A stretch of 40,504 nt of DNA from Nostoc sp. JL33 (GTDB lineage: Bacteria; Cyanobacteriota; Cyanobacteriia; Cyanobacteriales; Nostocaceae). The stretch lies in contig NZ_JABXKP010000057.1 in assembly GCF_017114985.1 (NCBI RefSeq), positions 1-40,504 on the forward strand, given 5' to 3'. The position numbers and the translations under genes are program-made. Numbering within the stretch: the first letter of the stretch is position 1; every line of letters starts with the position of its first letter. Positions 25,236 through 33,183 of this stretch are shown here, piece by piece. The notes beneath the pieces were generated by a model. That model worked only from the letters and a program-made list of their open reading frames with translations. It was not told where the DNA came from and did no database searches.

Positions 25236-26195
25236 TTACCCTTGCAATAATCTGTAGGTTATTGCACTAATAATTGCAGCAGTTGGTAAAGTTAAAATCC
25301 ACGATAAGAGGATTTGATAAAAAACACGCATATTGGCTTTTTTGCCAGTCAACCCTACTCCAAAAATAGAGCCAACTGAAACGTGAGTGGTGGAAACTGG
25401 AAGCCCAAAGCAACTAGCTGCAATCACCAGAAATCCAGTTACTATATTTGCTGATAAGCCTTGAGTATGATTCATTGAGGTAATCTTTTGACTCATGGTG
25501 ACAGCAACTTTTTGGGAGTTAAGTAAACCGCCAAGTGCCATTGCGATCGCAATCGTAATCATTCCTCCCTGAATCGAAAAATACTCAATAACTAGAATCA
25601 TTGAGAAAATCTTGGGAGTATCATTTAATCCTCTAGCAAAACTAACAATTCCAGCGCTGAGAAAATGGCAAGTATCAATTATTTTCTGATTGACTGATAG
25701 ATTCCATTTTGAATTGATATAGCCAGATAAACTGTAAATTCCTGCTCCCAAAGGAATAGCAATGATTGGACTGAGTAATAGAGGCAAAATAAAAGAACTT
25801 CCCAAAGCTGCAAAATTAACTTTGAGTCCGATCGCAACTAATCCAGCGCCAACCAGCGCACCTGTTAAACTATGAGTTGTGGAAATGGGAAACCCCATGA
25901 AGGTAGCTATTAGCACTGTTAAACCAGCTGCGATCGCTACTGCCAGATGAAACTCTGGGGCATTAGCGATCGCATCAGGCACTAGTCCTTTTCCAGAGAA
26001 GTTTTTAATTAGTGTACTTGCCAAAAAAGTCGCAGCTACTGCACCAGCAAAAGTTGTAAAAGTTGCCCATAAAATTGCTGTTTGATAGCTACTAGTTCGG
26101 CTACCAAACAACGTTGCTACCCCTTTAAAGTTGTCATTTGCACCATTGGAATATGCTAAAAAAAGCGTGGCGATAAATAGACTAATTAACAACAT
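25236..26195 (-). CDS. Pit-type inorganic phosphate/anion permease
   Basis: A 319-residue integral membrane protein with about nine hydrophobic segments. Both halves carry the PiT family signature: SNGANDNFKGVATLFG (about 16-31) and RGLNDTPKIFSM (about 190-201), with a repeated GxPxSTTHS/V motif (FPISTTHSLTGALVGA and LPVSTTHVSVGS). PiT carriers take up phosphate with cations and usually also carry arsenate. Its place between arsM and arsS suggests it may handle arsenic or phosphate balance for the arsenosugar path; that is inference from context. The C-terminal half begins without a large cytoplasmic loop, so it is a short member of the family. Confidence 0.9.
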   Translation of the reverse strand: MLLISLFIATLFLAYSNGANDNFKGVATLFGSRTSSYQTAILWATFTTFAGAVAATFLASTLIKNFSGKGLVPDAIANAPEFHLAVAIAAGLTVLIATFMGFPISTTHSLTGALVGAGLVAIGLKVNFAALGSSFILPLLLSPIIAIPLGAGIYSLSGYINSKWNLSVNQKIIDTCHFLSAGIVSFARGLNDTPKIFSMILVIEYFSIQGGMITIAIAMALGGLLNSQKVAVTMSQKITSMNHTQGLSANIVTGFLVIAASCFGLPVSTTHVSVGSIFGVGLTGKKANMRVFYQILLSWILTLPTAAIISAITYRLLQG

Positions 26196-26215
26196 TTTGG
26201 GGTTTTTGAAGAAGA

Positions 26216-26414
<199 letters not shown>

Positions 26415-26423
26415 TTCGATAAA

Positions 26424-27392
26424 TTAACAGCAACCACCACCGCTATAGTGCCAGGTTGAATTGGTAACAATTATTTCTGCTGGCTTGATAGCCGCAAGTT
26501 TAGCAGCAGTTTTATCACACACTGCTGCGGGAATTCCTCGCTGGAGTAGATGACCGGCTGAGTCGTCGAAGAAGGGTTCCAAGCCAGCATAAACTGCTGT
26601 TTTTCCTGTAAAGATACAAGCACCATCTTCTGGAATAGCAACTTTAAAGGAAACAGAATCGAGGCTTTCTAAAAGTAGATGTTCTTCTAAATTATAAGTG
26701 TGGGAATCTAGTAGACGATAAGGACGACGGGCGCGAATTTCAACTTGACCAAAGCCAGCATTTGTAATCCGTTCAGTATACTCTTCATAGGTGAGTGCGC
26801 CTGATAAACACATGGCTCTGAGTCGTTCATCTTGTTGGAGATGTGCTGGAATTTGACTAGTGGCAATTGGATCGCTCATCTGCAACCGTCCGCCTGGTTT
26901 TAATACCCGATAGGCTTCTTTTAAAGCACGGGTTAAATCTTCTGGCTCAAAGATGTTGAAAAGGCAATTTTGCGCCACAATATCGACGTGAAGATCAGCA
27001 ACGGGTAAGTTAAAAGCATCACCTTCGCGGATTTCTACAAAGCTGGTGTCAAACCACGGGTTTTCTTGAGCAGCAATTTCCAGATTGCGTGCGGCTGCTT
27101 CCCGCATCGCCCCAACTGGTTCAACGGCAATTACAGCACCTGCATGGCGGGAAAAATAAGCGAATTGCAACGCTTCTAAGCCCCCGCCAACACCGACATA
27201 CAGCACAGTCGGTTGATTTCCTAGTTCGGTGGGGTGAACGGTAGTGCCACAACCATAGTTCATTTCCTGCATTGGTAAAGGAATTTTCAATCCTGGTAGT
27301 TGCAGGGGTGTACTTTGCACACAACAAAGTCCAACTTGCGGGGTTTCGGCAGCTTCGCGGTAGAATTGCGCTGCTGTTTCTAGATAGGTCAT
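26424..27392 (-). CDS. arsM: arsenosugar biosynthesis arsenite methyltransferase ArsM
   Basis: A 322-residue SAM-dependent methyltransferase of the cyanobacterial arsM type linked to arsS. The SAM pocket is VLYVGVGGGLEALQFAYF (about 64-80) followed by VIAVEPVGAM. Cysteines suited to binding As(III) include C23-C24 (GLCCVQ), C48 (NYGCGT), the one in QNCLFNIF and the terminal GGGCC pair. It methylates arsenite, feeding dimethyl-arsenic to ArsS. The C-terminal domain (about 240-322) ends in a glycine-cysteine tail seen in this subgroup. The start at 27392 gives the conserved TYLETAAQFYREAAE. It is the first enzyme gene of the group. Confidence 0.93.
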   Translation of the reverse strand: MTYLETAAQFYREAAETPQVGLCCVQSTPLQLPGLKIPLPMQEMNYGCGTTVHPTELGNQPTVLYVGVGGGLEALQFAYFSRHAGAVIAVEPVGAMREAAARNLEIAAQENPWFDTSFVEIREGDAFNLPVADLHVDIVAQNCLFNIFEPEDLTRALKEAYRVLKPGGRLQMSDPIATSQIPAHLQQDERLRAMCLSGALTYEEYTERITNAGFGQVEIRARRPYRLLDSHTYNLEEHLLLESLDSVSFKVAIPEDGACIFTGKTAVYAGLEPFFDDSAGHLLQRGIPAAVCDKTAAKLAAIKPAEIIVTNSTWHYSGGGCC

Positions 27393-27557
27393 GCAGTTTT
27401 AGATTTTAGATGATGACAGCTTTGTGCATCCTAATATAATTAGCTCTGAGTTGGATGAGTCTTTGCTGAGATTGCCAAAAACCCGGAATTCTCATATAAT
27501 CAGACGCTTTGGAGCATCTGCATTAGTGTGAACTACCTACACTGCCCCATCCCAAAT

Positions 27558-28232
27558 TCAATCATGCAATGTGTAGCCAACACCACTCACAGTTTGAATG
27601 AGGCACTTTTCGTTATTGGCTTCAAGTTTCAGCCGCAGGTAACGAATGTAAGCTTCGATAATGTTGGCATCGCCCATGAAGCTGTAACCCCAGACATCCT
27701 CTAAAATGCGATCGCAGCTAATTACCTGTCGCGGATGGGCTAGTAAATATTCTAGTAAATCAAATTCCTTAGCAGTTAACTCAATTAACCGTTGATCTCG
27801 GTATACTTGGCGCGTGCGACGATTTAAACTCAGGTCTTCAAATTCTAAAACATCTGCTTTGTCTGCTTGCTGGCTTCTTCGCAGGTGAGCGCCGACTCTG
27901 GCTAATAATTCATCAACGCTGAAGGGTTTGACGAGGTAATCATCAGCACCAGCGTCTAAGCCTGCAATGCGATCGCTCACTTGATCTTTGACGGTTAATA
28001 AGATTATCGGCACTTTATCACCAATACTTCGCAGGCGGCGGCAAATTTCCAATCCCGACAAACCTGGCAACATCGAGTCTAAAATTACTAAATCTAGATG
28101 TAACTCACGCGCTGCGGTGAGTGCAGTTAATCCATCGTAGGCAATACTGACTTGATAGCCTTCATAATTCAATTCCAATTCCACAAATCGTGCCAGTTTG
28201 ACTTCATCTTCAACCAGTAAGATGTGCGTCAT
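27558..28232 (-). CDS. OmpR/PhoB-family response regulator
   Basis: A 224-residue two-component regulator. The receiver domain has the acidic pair in LVEDE (D9), phospho-acceptor D52 in VILDSMLPG, T80 and K102 (LVKPF). The C-terminal winged helix (about 130-222) has the OmpR-type pattern LTAKEFDLLEYLLAHPRQV and IEAYIRYLRLKLE. I chose the ATG at 28232 (MTHILLVEDE) because this is the normal family start; a start at 28325 would add 31 unsupported residues. No histidine kinase gene lies nearby. It is 165 bases upstream of arsM on the same strand, so it may regulate the arsenic genes, but this is only suggested by position. Confidence 0.93.
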   Translation of the reverse strand: MTHILLVEDEVKLARFVELELNYEGYQVSIAYDGLTALTAARELHLDLVILDSMLPGLSGLEICRRLRSIGDKVPIILLTVKDQVSDRIAGLDAGADDYLVKPFSVDELLARVGAHLRRSQQADKADVLEFEDLSLNRRTRQVYRDQRLIELTAKEFDLLEYLLAHPRQVISCDRILEDVWGYSFMGDANIIEAYIRYLRLKLEANNEKCLIQTVSGVGYTLHD

Positions 28233-28427
28233 GATGATGTTAATGATTTCAGCAGGGTACGGTAAGCAACAATACGGTCTGGAAACACTGTCTTCGATGT
28301 GCCAGCTACTTAAATAGCCAAACATCTAAATTAGGTGTACGTTAGCTTAGTATAAACCTGAGTAAGTAACAACCGTAAATCTACAATTACCGATCGCTGC
28401 TCGATCAAAGAACGATCCAACTGGCTA

Positions 28428-28715
28428 TTAGCAATAGACTGTGACATCTTCACCGCATTCATCGGCAAGATAACAGAGCGCTTTAAAACGTAAACCAACC
28501 ACTTCCTCGTATAGGGGATTTAATTTACACATCGGAGGAATGTGAAATAGCTTCCGGCTAAAGAGCGTGATGTCTCGCTCAAAGGGACACTGAGCAGGAA
28601 TAGCTTTGCACAGGAAATGAGCCAATTTGGAGTTATGAATTTCTCTCGTTTCCAACCACTTGCGGACTGGATGCAGTAGATCATTGTGTAACCGGGTTTG
28701 AATAAAACTTGTCAT
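28428..28715 (-). CDS. Mo-dependent nitrogenase C-terminal-domain protein
   Basis: A 95-residue protein matching the PF06967 type found in filamentous cyanobacteria: LAHFLCKAIPAQCPFERDI (about 31-49), then HIPPMCKLNPLYEEVVGLRF and YLADECGEDVT near the end. The name comes from similarity to the C-terminal part of some nitrogenase-associated proteins; no nif gene is in this window and its function is not known. Conserved cysteines (C36, C43, C63, C81, C85 approximately) could bind metal. AAGGTG seven bases before the ATG is the ribosome site. Confidence 0.85.
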   Translation of the reverse strand: MTSFIQTRLHNDLLHPVRKWLETREIHNSKLAHFLCKAIPAQCPFERDITLFSRKLFHIPPMCKLNPLYEEVVGLRFKALCYLADECGEDVTVYC

Positions 28716-29118
28716 AATTTTTCACCTTGATAATTTTAAACTAGATTGAGTTTGTTGTATTTGAACCTCTATAAATACATACAGTCAAGTTCTATAGTTT
28801 TATGCAGCGATTACTCGTTGTTTAGTTCTCTACAGAGATAGAATGAGTCTTTAGGCACACTGTTAACTACAGATTAAATTGCCAAAATTCCGGATGATTT
28901 ATACCATTGCCAAAAATTTTTGCAATAAATGAATCGCTTGTAGGGGCGTAAAGCTATAAGCCCCTAGCAACGTATTTTTAACAAGAATTCCGTGAAATGG
29001 TATTGTGCCAAACGCTAGGCTAGATATTGCCGAACTGCAAAGCTATAACCAACTTCTTGGAGGCGCAGTTAAACTTCCCCAAAAAAAGCATCAAGCTTCA
29101 GGGAAGCTGCGGAAACTA
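28716..29118. other. divergent intergenic region
   Basis: The space between two divergent genes. It has a hairpin AGGGGC with GCCCCT (about 28941-28966) and a near-palindrome ATTGCCAAAAATTTTTGCAAT (about 28907-28927). Both promoters should lie here. A GTG at 29005 opens an in-frame extension of the methyltransferase by 38 residues that I judge less likely than the ATG at 29119. Confidence 0.45.
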
Positions 29119-29742
29119 ATGACCAATGACTTTTTTAGTCACAAAAAGTTCCTTTTTGACCTATGGGCACCAAGTTACGACTGGCTCTTTCCTTCAGTGT
29201 TTTATCGAGCCGTTCACAAACGGTTGCTGGAGTACGTCGATTTACCAGACTCAGCAAATGTACTTGATATCGGCTGTGGTACTGGACGCTTACTTGAGCG
29301 CCTTGCTACTCATTTTCCCGACCTGCGAGCCACCGGATTGGATTTATCTGCTAATATGTTGCGGGTAGCAAGACAGAGCGATCGCCACCGTCCACGTTTA
29401 ATTTATATTGAGGGCAAAGCTGAGTCTCTTCCCTTTGCTGATGGTCAATTTGACGCTGTTTTCAGCACTATCAGCTTCTTGCACTATTTGGAACCTAAAC
29501 AGGTGGTTACTGAGATAGCGCGAGTACTTTCTCCCGGTGGACGCTTCTACTTGGTTGATATTACTTCCACAAAAGAGACAGAACCTCAATTATTGCCAGT
29601 CCCTCCCCGTGGAATTAGACTCTACAGCCCTAATCAACGTCAACTTCTTGGCTCCTCTGCTGGGTTATTGTGTTTGAATCACCACTATTTATTAGGGCCT
29701 GTCTTACTAACGATTTTTGCTAAACCTCCGATTTCAAAATAG
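29119..29742 (+). CDS. class I SAM-dependent methyltransferase
   Basis: A 207-residue enzyme of the Methyltransf_11/UbiE-like group. SAM motif I is VLDIGCGTGRLLERLA (about 48-63), motif II-like is GLDLSANMLRVAR, and motif IV-like is FDAVFSTISFLHY. The family start, MTNDFFSHKKFLFDLWAPSYDW, is encoded at 29119, which I use; the upstream GTG at 29005 gives a 245-residue form without obvious conservation in the extra part. The substrate is unknown; UbiE-like members methylate quinones and others small lipophilic molecules. The gene ends next to a heptamer-like repeat. Confidence 0.88.
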   Translation: MTNDFFSHKKFLFDLWAPSYDWLFPSVFYRAVHKRLLEYVDLPDSANVLDIGCGTGRLLERLATHFPDLRATGLDLSANMLRVARQSDRHRPRLIYIEGKAESLPFADGQFDAVFSTISFLHYLEPKQVVTEIARVLSPGGRFYLVDITSTKETEPQLLPVPPRGIRLYSPNQRQLLGSSAGLLCLNHHYLLGPVLLTIFAKPPISK

Positions 29743-29786
29743 GGAGTGGGGAGTGGGGAATGGGGAATAGGGAAGGGGGAAAGTAA
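29742..29786. repeat. G-rich short tandem repeat
   Basis: Units of GGGAGTG and GGGAATG follow the methyltransferase stop codon directly, the same family as the GGGAGTA tract at the end of the window. Confidence 0.7.
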
Positions 29787-29831
29787 AGGGTTGGAAACAG
29801 TTTATATCAATCCTTTTCCTGCATATCTTAA

Positions 29832-30344
29832 TTACGAATTACCTCGATGTTCCATGAACACCACAGGAACTCTGAGCAGCCTTTTAGCTAATTGCGAGAA
29901 TCTAAATTTCTCCTTGAGCGTAGACAAGGCTCTTGTCCTGGGAAATTGTGGCAAGTCTTCAAAAGATATTGGCACAAAACCAAAGCGACTGTAAAACTGC
30001 GCCAATCGTTCACCTAAACATTCAAGATAAAGTGGTTGCGTTGCTGTATTAATCAAATGCTGCGTTAGCAAAGTACCCAAACCGCGACCTCTCCAAGCTG
30101 ATGCAACGACCAAACTACCAAGTTCTTGTGCACCTGAGAAATTACGTAGCTGTCCACAAGCTACCAGATTGTGTAGGCTTTGCCCGCCGTAGGCATCGCA
30201 TTCAATTACCCAAAATTGCTGCCAATTTAATTGGGTTGGGTCGAGTTTCGCTGAAAACACCAGCAATCGAATCGACCACTGATCCGCAGAGGTTGCCTTG
30301 CGAAGGACACATCCAGATGGTAACGATAGATTGCTCTGGTTCAT
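29832..30344 (-). CDS. GNAT-family N-acetyltransferase
   Basis: A 170-residue acetyl-CoA-dependent acetyltransferase. The coenzyme-binding motif A is LGSLVVASAWRGRGLGTLL (about 76-94, core R-G-R-G-L-G), with the preceding strand VACGQLRNF and a later LYLECLGERLAQFYSRFGF typical of motif B. The acceptor is unknown. Residues about 50-57 (AYGGQSLH, just after IECD) are encoded by a dispersed GCGATGCCTACGGCGGGC repeat that sits in frame, between strands, so the protein probably tolerates it as an extra loop. The gene converges with the methyltransferase gene. Confidence 0.88.
   Translation of the reverse strand: MNQSNLSLPSGCVLRKATSADQWSIRLLVFSAKLDPTQLNWQQFWVIECDAYGGQSLHNLVACGQLRNFSGAQELGSLVVASAWRGRGLGTLLTQHLINTATQPLYLECLGERLAQFYSRFGFVPISFEDLPQFPRTRALSTLKEKFRFSQLAKRLLRVPVVFMEHRGNS
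30174..30199 (-). repeat. dispersed repeat inserted in frame in the GNAT gene
   Basis: On the minus strand the bases read GCGATGCCTACGGCGGGC followed by AAAGCCTA, the same repeat as at 20-35 and variants at 16951 and 21254. It adds about eight codons without shifting the frame. Confidence 0.65.
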
Positions 30345-30611
30345 TAATCACACTTTGATAGTTTGTATCACAATCATCACATCGTATTATTCACCTAGTA
30401 CAGGCAGGCGGAAATAAACCTCCCTTAACCATAGAAAGCGCTGTAAGGTTAAAAAACTCTACATTTCTGGATTTTTTCAGCATACATGAGTAGTACTAAA
30501 TAATACTTCCGATAGAGGTAGAAATCAGCCATAACTATATCTGGATAGATGCACTTACACTCCTAATCTTCTTAAGATAATACCAACAATAAAATTATTA
30601 GGAATGTAATA

Positions 30612-30806
30612 ATGTCTGAACCACAAAAAGCTGGTAGCCAAGAAAATACACCCGATTCTTCTGGTAATTACGAAACCACTGTTGACGAAAGTAAGCGCAA
30701 AACTGGCGATGATGAAAAGAGCGATGCTAAACCCACTGCTACACCAGAAGCACCAGAAAATGATTCTGTAGCAGGTAGCCCCAATCAGGGAACTGAGTCA
30801 CGTTAA
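30612..30806 (+). CDS. small disordered acidic protein
   Basis: A 64-residue hypothetical protein rich in Glu, Asp, Ser, Thr and Pro (for example DESKRKTGDDEKSDAKPTA) with no hydrophobic core, so it is expected to be unfolded alone. AGGAATG precedes the ATG by a few bases. It is followed by a long stem-loop that would make a good transcript end. It may be a stress-linked hydrophilin-type protein, but this rests only on composition. Confidence 0.6.
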   Translation: MSEPQKAGSQENTPDSSGNYETTVDESKRKTGDDEKSDAKPTATPEAPENDSVAGSPNQGTESR

Positions 30807-30876
30807 TTGGTTTGAAGTTTGCCAAGTTTCAATAATCTACTTGGGTTTTTCTAGTGACCCCGATTTACTAAACTTT

Positions 30877-30914
30877 GAGTGGATAATTGTGGTTTATATC
30901 ACGATTATCCACTC
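30877..30914 (+). terminator. 15-bp stem-loop after the small acidic gene
   Basis: GAGTGGATAATTGTG (30877-30891), loop GTTTATAT, CACGATTATCCACTC (30900-30914) pair with one G-T. ATTTGTCTTG follows. It is likely the terminator of the 30612-30806 gene. Confidence 0.65.
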
Positions 30915-31459
30915 ATTTGTCTTGTGTGAGGATCGTTTTTAGGGAGGGTGGGCGCTGTGGTAAGTCCGTAGGCGCAGCCCGCCTTCTCTACGCTGGGTTT
31001 CAGTGCCGTATCCCTACAATACAAGCAAGCTATAACCCAACCTATATTGATAGATTTTATGATAAGTAATCACCCGAACTTGATACTATTTTAGTGCCAT
31101 ATTATACTTTTATGTTTTATTTTACTCCACACTGAAGAAATGATTTTCCTTACACTTTGTTATTTAATTGACATTAATTTTCTTAAGTATAATATCTAAA
31201 GTTTGTCAGCACAGCGTTAAGCAGAAATCACCTATCCCTGAAAATCTGCTAAACTTCACGATTCTTAATCATGTCAGCTTCCTTCTGTGGCTGACAGAAG
31301 TCCCACAATCCAATAGGCTGATCTTAAAGTGGTGATTTTTCACAAAGCTCATCTGCACAAAAAGGTAGGCTTTGTTGACTAGCATTTTTTGATCAGCATG
31401 TGCAACATGTTGCCTATCCTCTATCATCACTTAGTTGTTAATAACTACCTATACAGAAA
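30915..31459. other. gene-free gap with a promoter-like site and hairpin
   Basis: No gene is seen. The first 80 bases have dispersed repeats (TAGGCGCAGCCCGCC near 30969). TTGACA (31168-31173) and TATAAT (31188-31193) stand 14 bases apart, perfect hexamers with short spacing. About 80 bases on lies a hairpin TGTCAGC with GCTGACA (about 31272-31298). A small RNA is possible but unsupported otherwise. Confidence 0.35.
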
Positions 31460-31789
31460 ATGCCCCTTAAAATCGTCCAGAACTTTGATGGCAGTTTCAC
31501 TCTTGAAGCACAAGCTCAAGAAGCTCTATTCAATTTATTGACAAGCGTTGCTTTCTTAAACCAAATTTGTCAGCAGTTGCGGTGTGAGCAAGTTAAATTT
31601 ACGGAATTAGTTTTCCAACCAGTTCCTTACAGCTTAACTACCACTAAAGGAATGCCAGCAGAATTTGAGAAGTATCATGAATCTGATGAATATGCCATCA
31701 TCAACGTCCCACCAAATTTCATGTTTAGTGCTAAGATTTTTAAACCCAGTCGCCTTTGTGCAATTTACCAAAAATTTGGTAATGGCTAA
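31460..31789 (+). CDS. hypothetical protein
   Basis: A 109-residue soluble protein I do not recognise. It begins MPLKIVQNFDGSFTLEAQAQ and has a helix-rich first half (EALFNLLTSVAFLNQICQQLRC) and a more extended second half (YAIINVPPNFMFSAKIF). No signal peptide or membrane segment is visible. The base composition and start look like a true gene, but the ribosome site is weak. A long opposite-strand frame overlaps the end and is rejected. Its neighbour on the same strand, the GIY-YIG protein, starts 211 bases on. Confidence 0.55.
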   Translation: MPLKIVQNFDGSFTLEAQAQEALFNLLTSVAFLNQICQQLRCEQVKFTELVFQPVPYSLTTTKGMPAEFEKYHESDEYAIINVPPNFMFSAKIFKPSRLCAIYQKFGNG

Positions 31790-32000
31790 TTTCAAAGAGA
31801 ATTTTTTCCTAATTATAGCCTTTGCCAATATAGTAAGGTACAGCTTAACTTCCCCCTGATAAAGCTGTGCATTATCTCCCCTCTTTGAACTCACAAAGAG
31901 GGGTTGGGGTGAGGTTTTGATATGATGTACTTTATGCACCTGGGAACCGCTATAGCAATTCTCAATTCTGAAGGCAAATAGTAAGTTTAATATTTGATGT

Positions 32001-32549
32001 ATGACTCTTGAAACAAATCTTTCTTCTTTGGCATCACTAGAATACATTCCTTACATTGACGATCGCGGCCAATTACCCGAACAATTTCAAAGTAAAATCG
32101 GGGTATATGCTATTTTTGACCAAGAAAAAGTACTCCAATTTGTCGGATACTCTCGTGATGTTTACCTTAGCCTCAAGCAGCATTTAGTCCGTCAGCCACA
32201 GCAATGCTATTGGGTCAAAGTTGAAACTATTGAACGCCCTAGTCGCACAATTTTAGAAAATACTGAAAATGCTTGGATTGCTGAAAATGGCAGTGTGCCT
32301 TGGGGAAATGGGGATAACAAGGAAAAATGGACTCATCCCATTGATGTCAAAGTGGTAATGACACCTGAAGAACAGGCAAAATATCAAAATCCGGCTAATG
32401 ATGAATTAGCACAAATAAAAATTATTAAAAATGTGGCACGGAGAGTAGAAGCAGAAATTTCAACGCAATTGCTAGAAGGGCGTGGTTTGCAAATGCAAAT
32501 TCGCTTCAATCCTAAATTGAAAGAAGAAGGTCTACTAGATTTGAAATGA
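32001..32549 (+). CDS. GIY-YIG nuclease-family protein
   Basis: A 182-residue protein whose first half carries a GIY-YIG-like fold: KIGVYAIFDQEKVLQFVGYSRDV (about 31-53) has V-Y and V-G-Y in place of the two canonical triads, then LKQHLVRQPQQCYWVKVE. The catalytic arginine position may be R50 and the glutamate E87 in NTENAWIAENG. This is the divergent cyanobacterial/plant branch, and nuclease activity is not assured. The C-terminal half (about 115-182) is helical and charged. The target is unknown. Confidence 0.75.
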   Translation: MTLETNLSSLASLEYIPYIDDRGQLPEQFQSKIGVYAIFDQEKVLQFVGYSRDVYLSLKQHLVRQPQQCYWVKVETIERPSRTILENTENAWIAENGSVPWGNGDNKEKWTHPIDVKVVMTPEEQAKYQNPANDELAQIKIIKNVARRVEAEISTQLLEGRGLQMQIRFNPKLKEEGLLDLK

Positions 32550-32649
32550 AGGTAGTTATGGGGAAAATTCGCTACTACACAAAGCTTAGTCCACCTCCGT
32601 GGATTAATCCAAAATCAAGGGTTTTTCTAACCCTGACAGCTATGCATCC

Positions 32650-32946
32650 CTACTCCCAAGTGGACACATCTCGCAGCAAATTAGGAATTTCCCCTTGAGA
32701 TAAAGGAAACTCCAGCAAGGTTTCTCTAAGACCCAAATACCCAGATTCAGCAAACGACAAAAGCATTCGTGAAAGCGCTAGCCAAACCTCCGGTTCGTAT
32801 TCCCAATCACGATAACGCGAAGCTTTACCAGCAATTGAACGTAGCGCCCAGAAATATGAATTTCTCACCACAGAGCCACCTTTCTTAAACTCTGGCAAAT
32901 CTTCGTGGTGGATAAAAAGCACTTTATTTTCTATTTTGGCTCTCAT
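32650..32946 (-). CDS. hypothetical protein
   Basis: A 98-residue protein of unknown function, probably soluble. It has a basic start (MRAKIENKVLFIHHEDL) and a helical middle (YEPEVWLALSRMLLSFAESG) followed by LRETLLEF and a C-terminal PNLLRDVSTWE. I do not recognise the family. Its upstream side is a heptamer repeat tract, so its regulatory region is unusually short. It converges with the GIY-YIG gene. Confidence 0.55.
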   Translation of the reverse strand: MRAKIENKVLFIHHEDLPEFKKGGSVVRNSYFWALRSIAGKASRYRDWEYEPEVWLALSRMLLSFAESGYLGLRETLLEFPLSQGEIPNLLRDVSTWE

Positions 32947-32949
32947 AGC

Positions 32950-32981
32950 AATTTTGGATTTTAGATTTTAGATTTTAGATT
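32950..32981. repeat. TTTTAGA heptamer tandem repeat
   Basis: About four units of TTTTAGA/ATTTTAG directly upstream of the 32946 start, a short tandem repeat family also hinted near 39748 (AAAATCTAAAATCC). Confidence 0.75.
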
Positions 32982-33183
32982 AAAAGTAAATCTTAAGTAG
33001 AGTGCTGCGTCGTCTTTAGAAACTTACAAATAAAAAAATACTCAACTACTTCTACTTCTTGTGGGGTGGGCGTCTCCCCCGCCCTAAGCCCTCGTGTCGC
33101 CCACCCCACAAAATTGGATAATTTATCTGTTGGAAATCCCTAATGTAGAGACTTTGCAATGATAAAATCTCTACATTTAATAC

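Noticed and set aside
31634..32047. Minus-strand 137-codon open frame opposite the hypothetical gene at 31460
   Set aside because: It overlaps the plus-strand hypothetical gene and the start of the GIY-YIG gene, has no ribosome site and reads like antisense sequence.
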